A stretch of DNA of 19,201 nt from Roseiarcus sp035656495 (GTDB lineage: Bacteria; Pseudomonadota; Alphaproteobacteria; Rhizobiales; Beijerinckiaceae): NCBI GenBank assembly GCA_035656495.1, contig DASRSL010000056.1:1-19201 (forward strand), in the 5' to 3' direction. Below, in pieces: positions 1 to 6,015 of this stretch. The stretch's first letter is position 1, and each line of letters starts with the position of its first letter. The position numbers and the translations under genes are program-made. A model generated the notes under the pieces. That model was not told where the DNA came from. It worked only from the letters and a program-made list of their open reading frames with translations, and made no database searches.

Positions 1-2
1 CC

Positions 3-620
3 GGGCGCGCGGCCCTAGCGGAAGCGGGTCGCATCAGCCTTAGCCAGGATCCCGCGGTGAGCCTCCAGTATGCCGGCGAGCTGATCGCCGCGTTCATCGA
101 ACGGGCCGGCGGCAGCGTGAAGGGCAAGATCTCGACCGGAACCGTGCCTGTGGGACTGAAGCCGGTCTACGTCCACCAGTCCCGGCCTCTTTCGGAGATC
201 CTCGTCGAACTGCTTCGCGCCTCGAACAACTACATCGCGAACCAGGTCTTCCTGGAGATCGGCGCACATGGCCTCGGCGGGCCGGTCAGCCTGGAAAAGT
301 CGCTCCAGGTCGCGAACGGGATGCTCGCCGCGAACGGCCTCGCCGGGGCCATCCATCTCGAGGAGGGCTCGGGCATCAGCCGCGACGACCGCTTCACCGC
401 CCGCGGCCTCGCCAAAGTGCTCGCGCTCTTCGCGCCCCACGCCGACCTGCTCCACGGCCATGACGGCGGCATGGACAAGACCGGCACCATGGAGGGAATC
501 CGCACGCTCGCCGGCTACGCCGACACCAAAAGCCATGGGCGGGTCCGCTTCGTGATCTCGCTCGCCGGCAATGACGGCGAGCGCTTCCGTCTGCTCCGGG
601 CGATCGAGTCCGAGCTGTAG
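3..620 (+). CDS. D-alanyl-D-alanine carboxypeptidase/endopeptidase, PBP4 (DacB) family, 5' truncated by window edge
   Basis: This is the C-terminal part of a serine penicillin-binding protein of peptidase family S13, a periplasmic enzyme that trims or cleaves peptidoglycan cross-links. The frame is open to the left edge with coding-like sequence, so the gene almost certainly begins outside the window; the GTG at 57 is only the first in-window start. Counting from that GTG, the SxN motif is Ser-Asn-Asn at residues 56-58 (within RASNNYIANQ), a family-typical GSGISR block lies near 104-109, and the KTG triad is at 141-143 (MDKTGTMEGIRTLAGYA). The SxxK nucleophile motif would be upstream, off the window. 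Family membership is well supported by motif order and spacing; the choice between carboxypeptidase and endopeptidase activity is not. It has no functional link to its neighbours. Confidence 0.88.
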   Translation, partial: GRAALAEAGRISLSQDPAVSLQYAGELIAAFIERAGGSVKGKISTGTVPVGLKPVYVHQSRPLSEILVELLRASNNYIANQVFLEIGAHGLGGPVSLEKSLQVANGMLAANGLAGAIHLEEGSGISRDDRFTARGLAKVLALFAPHADLLHGHDGGMDKTGTMEGIRTLAGYADTKSHGRVRFVISLAGNDGERFRLLRAIESEL

Positions 621-813
621 GCGTGTCTTGCCGGCCGGGACCAAGGGATTTCTGGGCAATCGCGGCCAACCGTCAGCCCATGGGTGAGAACGTGGCGACC
701 TTGGCAGCGTGGACTACGGGGCTCGGCTCAACGCGGAGGGCCAGGGCCTGATCTGGCTCGAGGACGCTGCCGAGGCCGCCACATGGCACGTGCGGACCTG
801 GTCCTCAAATGCC
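621..813. other. Intergenic segment with a short ORF remnant
   Basis: No convincing gene. A plus-strand frame from 688 to 819 reads through about 43 codons (containing DYGARLNAEGQGLIWLEDAA) to a TGA at 817-819, with no good start or ribosome-binding site. It looks protein-like and could be a degraded small gene, but I do not recognise it. Confidence 0.2.
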
Positions 814-1362
814 CTATGACCCGCCGCTTTTGAAGGCGTCCCCGACGGCGCGCAGGAGGGGATTGCCTGGCTGGGCGGCAGGTGCGGCAGGCGGCGGTGG
901 AGCAGGCGCGGCCGGCGGCGAAGGAGGAGGCTCGGCCGCAGCTTGCGTCGCGTCGGGAGCCTTGATCGATTTCTCGTGCTTGGGACGCGCGGGAGGCGGG
1001 AGCGGCGCGTTCGGCGCAGACGCAAATGGACTGGTCGACTCAACCTTGGCGATTGCAGCGCGATTGGACGATCCGCCTGGGCGAGCCGCCAGCGGATCGG
1101 CTTTCGGCCTCGAAAGCGGTTCGGCCCCGGCCGTCTCGCCTGTCGCCTTCGGCCCGGAGACGCTCCTCGCAATGCATTCCACCGTGAGCGTCGTGGCTTT
1201 CGGCGTCCGAGGGGCGATGCGCTGCTTGAGCGGCGCGGCGTAGGCCAGGCATTCTTCAATAGAAGAGAATGTCGGCTGACCCCCGTAGCTCAAGCATGCC
1301 TGAGCCGGATGACTGGGTGGGCCGAGGGTGTGACACCAGACAAGCGCATAGACCGTAATCAT
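814..1362 (-). CDS. Hypothetical protein with proline/alanine-rich C-terminal tail
   Basis: I do not recognise this protein. It is 182 residues. The N-terminal ~65 residues contain cysteines spaced as in small disulfide-bonded secreted proteins (QACLSYGG, EECLAYAAPL, VECIARS). The remainder is low complexity: a linker rich in Pro, Ala and Ser, then a run of PPP/AAP repeats near residues 140-165, ending in NPLLRAVGDAFKSGG. Codon use on this strand is natural, whereas the overlapping plus-strand frames are Gly/Ala or Arg-rich shadows. The first residues (MITVYALVWCHTLG) are weakly hydrophobic, not a clear signal peptide. Its ATG overlaps the TGA of the upstream small ORF in an ATGA, suggesting translational coupling. 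A spacer or periplasmic role is possible but not shown. Confidence 0.55.
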   Translation of the reverse strand: MITVYALVWCHTLGPPSHPAQACLSYGGQPTFSSIEECLAYAAPLKQRIAPRTPKATTLTVECIARSVSGPKATGETAGAEPLSRPKADPLAARPGGSSNRAAIAKVESTSPFASAPNAPLPPPARPKHEKSIKAPDATQAAAEPPPSPPAAPAPPPPAAPAAQPGNPLLRAVGDAFKSGGS

Positions 1363-1658
1363 TGCTGAGGGGCGGCTCCCGATGGACCCGTTGTGGAGAA
1401 AGAAGAACCTAAGCCGGATTTCTTAACGCGCATCCGGGCGACGCTACGAACCCTGGCCACGACGACTCGGCCGGGCTCTCGAATGTCTCCCTGCAACGTC
1501 TCCGTCAAAAATCGGTGAACGCGTAGCGGCGCGATCAATGTTTCGAGGCTCTCCCAATCCTCTCGGGAGACATGCCCGTGATTGTCTTTCAAGAAATTCG
1601 GCTTTTCTATGGGCCACGGCGATCGCTTGTGCGCCGGCCAGCGTCGGGCGAGGGTCAT
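1359..1658 (-). CDS. Small hypothetical protein
   Basis: A 99-residue ORF with no recognised domain. The middle (HVSREDWESLETLIAPLRVH) looks like a real amphipathic protein segment, while the C-terminus is basic, then Ser/Gly-rich. No strong ribosome-binding site precedes the ATG at 1658, and the GC bias of third codon positions weakens toward the 3' end. The main support is position: its TGA (1359-1361) overlaps the ATG of the following minus-strand ORF, as in translationally coupled genes. It could be a small real gene, a decayed one, or chance. Confidence 0.35.
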   Translation of the reverse strand: MTLARRWPAHKRSPWPIEKPNFLKDNHGHVSREDWESLETLIAPLRVHRFLTETLQGDIREPGRVVVARVRSVARMRVKKSGLGSSFSTTGPSGAAPQQ

Positions 1659-2000
1659 GCGGCCGGCCGCGCCCGAGCCATCGCTTTGGAGAGAATGTGG
1701 AGGCGCACGTCTGGGCGCAATTCAATAGCTGGAATTCGGCTTCGAGGTCGCATCGCACATTGCCTTCTCAATCGACTTACGGGGAGGCGCCGCCGTCAAA
1801 AGCTGGACTCCTTCTGGCGCCTACCACCTCGGAAGCGACCTGAAATACCTGAAAGCGCAGTTTAGCGGCTGAGTCCGCTTCAAGGCGCCCGCAACCTCGG
1901 CGGCGCCGCCAAATCGGAATCGAACCGGAGCCTCCAGATGCAACCTCCGGCGCACCCGGGTTCGTGCCTGGCCTGAAGTGCAAACTGGACCCCCTTGCCC
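1659..2000. other. Gene-poor region with possible decayed plus-strand ORF
   Basis: No intact gene. A protein-like plus-strand reading starts around 1677 in one frame (RFGENVEAHVWAQFNS) and appears to continue after about 1729 in the adjacent frame (from EFGFEVASHIAFSID to DLKYLKAQFSG, stop TGA at 1870-1872), as if one gene had suffered a frameshift. I cannot name the family. The 1915-1975 segment holds a minus-strand GGTTCGATTCC string resembling a tRNA T-loop, but no tRNA fold can be built around it. Confidence 0.25.
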
Positions 2001-2009
2001 GGCTCGGCA

Positions 2010-2044
2010 TTGACCGCTCTCTTAATATCGTATTATTGTATGAT
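2010..2044 (+). promoter_or_regulatory. Candidate promoter and operator of the sugar-binding-protein gene
   Basis: A -35-like TTGACC (2010-2015) is followed after 15 bases by a -10-like TATTAT (2031-2036). Overlapping the -10 is an imperfect inverted repeat, ATCGTA-TTATTG-TATGAT (2027-2044), whose half-sites match at 5 of 6 positions. This AT-rich patch stands out in GC-rich DNA just upstream of the binding-protein gene. The downstream GntR/FCD regulator is the natural candidate to bind it, by inference only. Confidence 0.4.
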
Positions 2045-2121
2045 GATTGGCGGTCATTCCCGGCGAAGGCTTTTCCTGCCAGCTGACGCGCCAACGGGTG
2101 GCCAAATCAGGGAGGAACTGT

Positions 2122-3045
2122 ATGCGGCTCATGACATGGCTGAGCGGCGCGGCCGTCGGCGCGACGCTGATTCTCGCCGCATCGCCGGCTTTCGCGGTGA
2201 CCATCGGCTTCTCGCAGGTGGGCGACGAGGGCGACTGGCGTCCGGCCTTCTCCAAGGACATGCAGGAGGAGGCGAAGAAGGAAGGCATCACCCTCAAGTT
2301 CGCCGACGCGCAGGGCAAGGAAGAGGAGCAGCTGAAGGCGGTCAGGGCGTTCATCGCCCAGAAGGTGGACGCGATCATCATCGCGCCGGTCGTGGTGACC
2401 GGCTGGGGCCAGGTGCTGGAAGAGGCCAAGAAGGCCAACATTCCGGTGTTCCTCGCCGACCGCGACGTCGCCGACAAGTCGCTGTTCGTCACCCGCATCT
2501 CCGCCGACTTCAACCTCGAGGGCAGGCTCGCGGGCGCCTGGCTCGCCCAGGCGAGCAAGGGGAACTGCAACATCGTCGAGCTGCAGGGAACGGTCGGCTC
2601 GGCGCCGGCGATCGAGCGCAAGAAGGGCTTCGAGGCCGTCATCTCGAACTTCCCGGACATGAAGATCATCAAGACGCAAAGCGGCGACTTCACCACCGAC
2701 GGCGGCAAGAAGGTGATGGAGGCCTTCATCAAGTCGACCGACAACCTCAAGGGCGTCTGCGGCGTGTTCGCCCACAACGACAACATGCAGCTCGGCGCCA
2801 TCCAGGCGATGAAGGAAGCGGGCCTGAAGCCCGGCAAGGAGTTTCTCATGGTGTCGGTCGACTACGTGCCGGCGATGAAGGAGGCGCTGGCGGCCGGCGA
2901 CTCCAACGCGTCGGTGGAGCTGAAGTCGGCCATCGGCAAGTACATCTATCCGGTGGTCACGCAGTACCTCAAAGACCACAAGGATCTGCCGAAGTGGGTC
3001 AAGATCCCCTCCGATCTGCACACCGCGGCGACGGCGGCGGATTGA
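2122..3045 (+). CDS. ytfQ: Sugar ABC transporter periplasmic binding protein, YtfQ-like
   Basis: Periplasmic type-I sugar-binding protein (307 aa), capturing a sugar for an ABC importer; the closest family I recognise is E. coli YtfQ, the galactofuranose-binding protein. The chosen ATG at 2122 has GGAGGA at 2111-2116 and gives a clean signal peptide (residues 1-25, ending SPAFA). The frame also opens further upstream at 2047, but that extension has no signal-peptide character. Family-typical blocks in order: VTIGFSQVGDEGDW at the mature N-terminus, IIIAPVVVTGW, PVFLADRDV, IVELQGTVGSAPAIERKKGF, FAHNDNMQLGAIQAMKEAGL and NASVEL near the C-terminus. The ATPase gene follows after 163 bases of hairpin-rich spacer. 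The exact sugar cannot be read from sequence. This is the only complete component of its transporter in the window. Confidence 0.9.
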   Translation: MRLMTWLSGAAVGATLILAASPAFAVTIGFSQVGDEGDWRPAFSKDMQEEAKKEGITLKFADAQGKEEEQLKAVRAFIAQKVDAIIIAPVVVTGWGQVLEEAKKANIPVFLADRDVADKSLFVTRISADFNLEGRLAGAWLAQASKGNCNIVELQGTVGSAPAIERKKGFEAVISNFPDMKIIKTQSGDFTTDGGKKVMEAFIKSTDNLKGVCGVFAHNDNMQLGAIQAMKEAGLKPGKEFLMVSVDYVPAMKEALAAGDSNASVELKSAIGKYIYPVVTQYLKDHKDLPKWVKIPSDLHTAATAAD

Positions 3046-3064
3046 GGGGTCGCGAGGCCGGCGG

Positions 3065-3108
3065 AAGGTGCGCGTCTCGCGCACCTTGGGGCGGGGAGAC
3101 GCCGCCCC
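3065..3108 (+). other. Tandem hairpins downstream of the binding-protein gene
   Basis: Two adjacent perfect stem-loops lie about 20 bases after the stop codon. The first is AAGGTGCGCG-TCT-CGCGCACCTT (3065-3087, 10-bp stem). The second is GGGGCGG-loop of 7-CCGCCCC (3088-3108, 7-bp stem). There is no T-run, so a complete rho-independent terminator is unlikely. Such structures after solute-binding-protein genes commonly protect the upstream mRNA or attenuate transcription into the rest of the operon. Confidence 0.6.
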
Positions 3109-3168
3109 TCCAAGATGGGCTCCGGCTTGTCTGCGAGCCGGACCCCGGCAATAGTGCGTTGATGTCCG

Positions 3169-3211
3169 CATCCTCGAGGCCCCTTGCCTGCGGCAAAGAG
3201 GGCTCAGGATG
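3169..3211 (+). repeat. REP-like inverted repeat overlapping the ATPase start codon
   Basis: CATCCT (3169-3174) pairs with AGGATG (3206-3211), and CTTGCC-TGC-GGCAAAG forms the apical hairpin, with intervening GAGGCCCC and GAGGGCTC partly pairing. The layout resembles dispersed palindromic repeats of Rhizobiales. The final AGGATG contains the ATG at 3209 used as the first start of the ATPase ORF. That it is dispersed elsewhere in the genome is inferred. Confidence 0.45.
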
Positions 3212-4906
3212 AGGGCGGACGAAGAGGCGGAAACCTTGACCGCGCGAATCGAGATGCTCGGGGTGTCGAAGGCGTTCCCCGGCGTGCGGGCGCTGGAGCG
3301 CGTCGATTTTCGCGTCGAGGCCGGCGAAGCGCACGCGCTGCTCGGGGAGAACGGAGCGGGCAAGTCGACGCTGATCAAGATCATGACCGGCGCCTTGCGC
3401 GGCGACGAGGGCGAGATCCGTCTCGACGGGCGCCCGGTCGAGATCGGCTCGACCGGCGAAGCGCGCGCGCTCGGCATCGGCACGGTCTACCAGGAGGTCA
3501 ACCTCGTCCCGACCATGTCGGTGACCAAGAACCTGACGCTCGGCCGCCAGCCGCGCCGGTTCGGACTGATCGCTTGGCGCGAGGCGCGCAAGGTGGCGCG
3601 CGATCGGCTCATGCGGCTCAAAATCGAGATCGACGTCGAGCGGCCGCTTGGCTCCTATTCGGTGGCCGTCCAGCAGCTGGTCGCGATCGCCCGCGCGCTC
3701 GAGGACGATACGCGGGTCCTCGTGCTCGACGAGCCGACCGCGAGCCTCGACGCCAACGAGACCGAGCTTCTGTTCGGGATCATGCGGGACCTCAAGCGGC
3801 GCGGCATCGCGATCGTCTTCATCACCCACTTCATCGACCAGGTGTACCGGATCGCCGACCGCATCTCGGTCCTGCGCAACGGACGTCTGGTCGGATCGGC
3901 GGCGACGCCGGATCTGCCGCCGGTGAAGCTGATCTCCCTGATGCTGGGACGCGAGCTCGAGCGCGCCGAGAAGCGTCTGGCGGCGGCGCCGTCCGTCGCG
4001 AAAGGCGAGCCGATTCTCGCGGCCGAAGGCCTCGGGCGGCGGCGCCTGATGGCGCCGTTCGACCTCTCCGTGCGGGCCGGGGAGGTCATCGGCCTCGCCG
4101 GACTGCTGGGCTCGGGGCGCACCGAAGTCGCCAAGCTGATCTTCGGCGCGGTCCGGCCGGATTCCGGACGCCTCGCGGTCGGAGGCGCTCCGATGTCGGC
4201 CCATTCGCCGAGACAATCGTTGCGGCGCGGGATGGCCTTCTGTCCCGAGGACCGCAAGGCCGAGGGCCTCATCCTCGAGCTCACCGTGCGCGAGAACATC
4301 GTCCTCGCCCTGCAGACCAAGCGCGGATGGCTGCGGCGGATGTCGCAGGAGGAGCAGGAGGAGCTGGCGCAGAAGATGATCACGGCTCTGGGGATCGCGA
4401 CGCCCGACGCGGACAAGCGGGTCGGCCAGCTGTCCGGCGGCAACCAGCAGAAGGTCGTGCTCGCGCGCGCGCTCGTCTCGGAGCCGCGCATCCTCATCCT
4501 GGACGAGCCGACGCGCGGCATCGACGTCGGCGCCCACGCGGAAATCGTGGCGCTGATCCGCAGGCTGTGCGAGCAGGGCCTCGCTCTATTGGTGGCCTCG
4601 TCGGAGCTCGACGAGCTCGTCGCCATCAGCGATCGCCTCGGTCGTGCTCGGCGGCACCATGCTGACGGGCGGCGTGGGCATGGTCGCGGGCACGCTGTTC
4701 GGCGGAATGATTTTCGGGTTGATCGCGACGCTGATCAATTTCAACGGCTCGTTGAACGGAGCCTGGATCATGATCAGCGGCGGAGTCCTCCTGTTCCTGT
4801 TCATCGTTCTGCAACGCTCGATCGTCGGCTCGCTGCGATTGGGAGGCACAACCTGAGGCGCGAAGATCCGTGGGGCGCATCGCCAAGTCATCGACAGACG
4901 CATTGA
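3209..4906 (+). CDS. ytfR: Sugar ABC transporter ATP-binding protein, YtfR-like, C-terminus replaced by out-of-frame tail
   Basis: Cytoplasmic double-cassette ATPase of the RbsA/YtfR type that would energise uptake of the sugar bound by the upstream protein. Cassette 1 (about residues 15-255) has Walker A GENGAGKST near 46-54, a degenerate signature YSVAVQQL and Walker B VLVLDEPTASLD. Cassette 2 (about 265-475) has a degenerate P-loop GLLGSGRTE, signature LSGGNQQK and Walker B ILILDEPTRGID. Similarity stops at ELDELVAISDR (about 4636). YtfR homologues continue about 25 more residues in a conserved basic tail; here the frame instead runs ~90 codons of Arg/His-rich sequence antiphase to a permease remnant and into the next gene. 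The ATG at 3209 lies inside a repeat stem; TTG 3236 or ATG 3254 are alternative starts. Both cassettes look intact, but the partner permeases are gone, so the transporter is probably non-functional unless permeases are encoded elsewhere. Confidence 0.85.
   Translation: MRADEEAETLTARIEMLGVSKAFPGVRALERVDFRVEAGEAHALLGENGAGKSTLIKIMTGALRGDEGEIRLDGRPVEIGSTGEARALGIGTVYQEVNLVPTMSVTKNLTLGRQPRRFGLIAWREARKVARDRLMRLKIEIDVERPLGSYSVAVQQLVAIARALEDDTRVLVLDEPTASLDANETELLFGIMRDLKRRGIAIVFITHFIDQVYRIADRISVLRNGRLVGSAATPDLPPVKLISLMLGRELERAEKRLAAAPSVAKGEPILAAEGLGRRRLMAPFDLSVRAGEVIGLAGLLGSGRTEVAKLIFGAVRPDSGRLAVGGAPMSAHSPRQSLRRGMAFCPEDRKAEGLILELTVRENIVLALQTKRGWLRRMSQEEQEELAQKMITALGIATPDADKRVGQLSGGNQQKVVLARALVSEPRILILDEPTRGIDVGAHAEIVALIRRLCEQGLALLVASSELDELVAISDRLGRARRHHADGRRGHGRGHAVRRNDFRVDRDADQFQRLVERSLDHDQRRSPPVPVHRSATLDRRLAAIGRHNLRREDPWGASPSHRQTH
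4629..4856 (+). pseudogene. Remnant of sugar ABC transporter permease (YjfF-like C-terminus)
   Basis: About 75 codons in the frame of position 4629 match the end of the inner-membrane permease YjfF: AIASVVLGGTMLTGGVG, then GTLFGGMIFGLIATLINFNGSLNGAW, then ISGGVLLFLFIVLQRS, ending at TGA 4854-4856. These make roughly two membrane segments, whereas a full permease is about 330 residues with many helices. Upstream of 4629 this frame turns into shadow of the ATPase gene, so the first ~80% of the permease, and the whole companion permease (YtfT), are missing. A GTG at 4644 could start a 70-residue product, but this cannot form a transport channel. The junction with the ATPase lies at GCGATCGC (4629-4636). 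The GntR regulator follows 13 bases later. Confidence 0.82.
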
Positions 4907-5718
4907 TGCGGCATCGCCCGGCGTCCGGGCGCGCGCCGCTCGGCCGAATCGCGAGACAGGGGCGCGAGGACGGGGCGTTCGCGCGCAATATCTATAGCCA
5001 GGTCGCGGCGAGGCTCGGCCAGGATATCGTGGCAGGGGTCTATCCGCCCGGCACACTCCTGCCCAACGCAGCCAAGATGTGCGCGCGCTTTTCCGTGTCG
5101 CGCACCGCTCTGAGGGAGGCCTACAGCATCCTCAGCGCCAAGGCGCTGATCCTCGCGCGCCCGAAGATCGGCACGCGCGTGCGCCCGAGATCCGAGTGGA
5201 ACCTGCTCGATTCGGAGGTGCTCGCCTGGCACCTCCGGGCGACGCCCAACGAGCAATTCGTCGACGAGCTCTTCGTGCTGCGCCAGATGGTGGAGCCGGC
5301 GGCGGCCGCGCTCGCGGCCGCGCTCCATTCCCCCGCGACGGTCGAGCGCATCGCTGAAGCCTATGCCCGCATGGACAGGTTCAAGAACGGCGCGGGCGAC
5401 CTGATCGGCGCCGACCTCGATTTCCACATGGCGATTCTCGAGGCGAGCGGAAACCGCTTCCTCGCCGCGCTCGGCGGGCTGATCCACACCGCGCTCGAGT
5501 GCACGTTCCGCCTCAGCTGGCAGGGCGCCGGGCGCATCAAGGACAATCGGCTTATTCAGCACCGGGCCATATTCGAAGCGATCGGCGAAGGAGACGCCGA
5601 GCTGGCGAGGGCGCGAATGGCGGAGCTGTTGCGCGACTCGATTGAGGACGTGCGGGAATATCTGCGGCAGCGCGACGGGGGGTTGCGCAAGGCGCCGGAG
5701 TCAGGCCGCGAAGCGTAG
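4870..5718 (+). CDS. GntR-family transcriptional regulator, FadR subfamily (FCD domain)
   Basis: DNA-binding repressor or activator with an effector-binding FCD domain, probably controlling the sugar module it follows by 13 bases. The winged helix lies at about residues 38-100 (YSQVAARLGQDIVAGVYPPG, then SVSRTALREAYSILSAKALI, then RPKIGTRVRP). The C-terminal domain (about 120-270) is helical with FCD metal-site residues: Asp and His in DLDFHMAIL and a further His in IQHRAIFEAI. FCD regulators typically bind sugar acids or other small organic acids. The GTG at 4870 gives 282 residues with an unusually long basic N-terminus; ATG 4906 is an in-frame alternative placing the start closer to the helix-turn-helix. 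Candidate operator: the inverted repeat at 2027-2044. Confidence 0.9.
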   Translation: MGRIAKSSTDALMRHRPASGRAPLGRIARQGREDGAFARNIYSQVAARLGQDIVAGVYPPGTLLPNAAKMCARFSVSRTALREAYSILSAKALILARPKIGTRVRPRSEWNLLDSEVLAWHLRATPNEQFVDELFVLRQMVEPAAAALAAALHSPATVERIAEAYARMDRFKNGAGDLIGADLDFHMAILEASGNRFLAALGGLIHTALECTFRLSWQGAGRIKDNRLIQHRAIFEAIGEGDAELARARMAELLRDSIEDVREYLRQRDGGLRKAPESGREA

Positions 5719-6015
5719 CCTGACCGCTACGGTCAATCGCACGTTGTCTATGAGCGGTTCGAACCTGACGTTTGGCGCCCGTTTGGTCGGAGATTGAAAG
5801 GCGCAGAATCGACCCTGAGCAGCCCTTCGAGATCGGCCCCATCAACGGGTAAAAAGCGTGAGAAAGCGGGCCTACGACTGAAAGCATAAGTTGCGCCATC
5901 GCACAGTAGCTGTCGAGACGCTCCCGCTCGGCTCCGTCGCTACGAGCCTGAGTTCGATGCGCAAGTGAGCGTCTGAGTCTCTCGCCGTCGAGCCGTCTTC
6001 AAAACGATACCACGC
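5719..6015. other. Intergenic segment with small hairpin after the regulator
   Basis: No gene is supported. TGACCG-CTA-CGGTCA (5721-5735) is a perfect 6-bp stem-loop three bases after the regulator stop and may help end that transcript, though no T-run follows. The remainder has weaker GC bias than the flanking genes, and the open frames in it have no recognisable content. Confidence 0.4.

Noticed and set aside
809..1243. Plus-strand Gly/Ala-rich ORF antisense to the hypothetical protein
   Set aside because: Low-complexity translation typical of the complement of a Pro/Ala-rich coding strand; no start signal.
1915..1975. Minus-strand GGTTCGATTCC resembling a tRNA T-arm, with a nearby 5-bp anticodon-like stem
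   Set aside because: The T-stem pairs at only 3 of 5 positions, the anticodon-like loop lacks T33, and no acceptor or D-arm partner is found. At most an eroded fragment.
1995..3212. Long plus-strand ORF over the binding-protein gene
   Set aside because: Arg/Gly-rich shadow in a different frame; the overlapping frame encodes the clear YtfQ-like protein.
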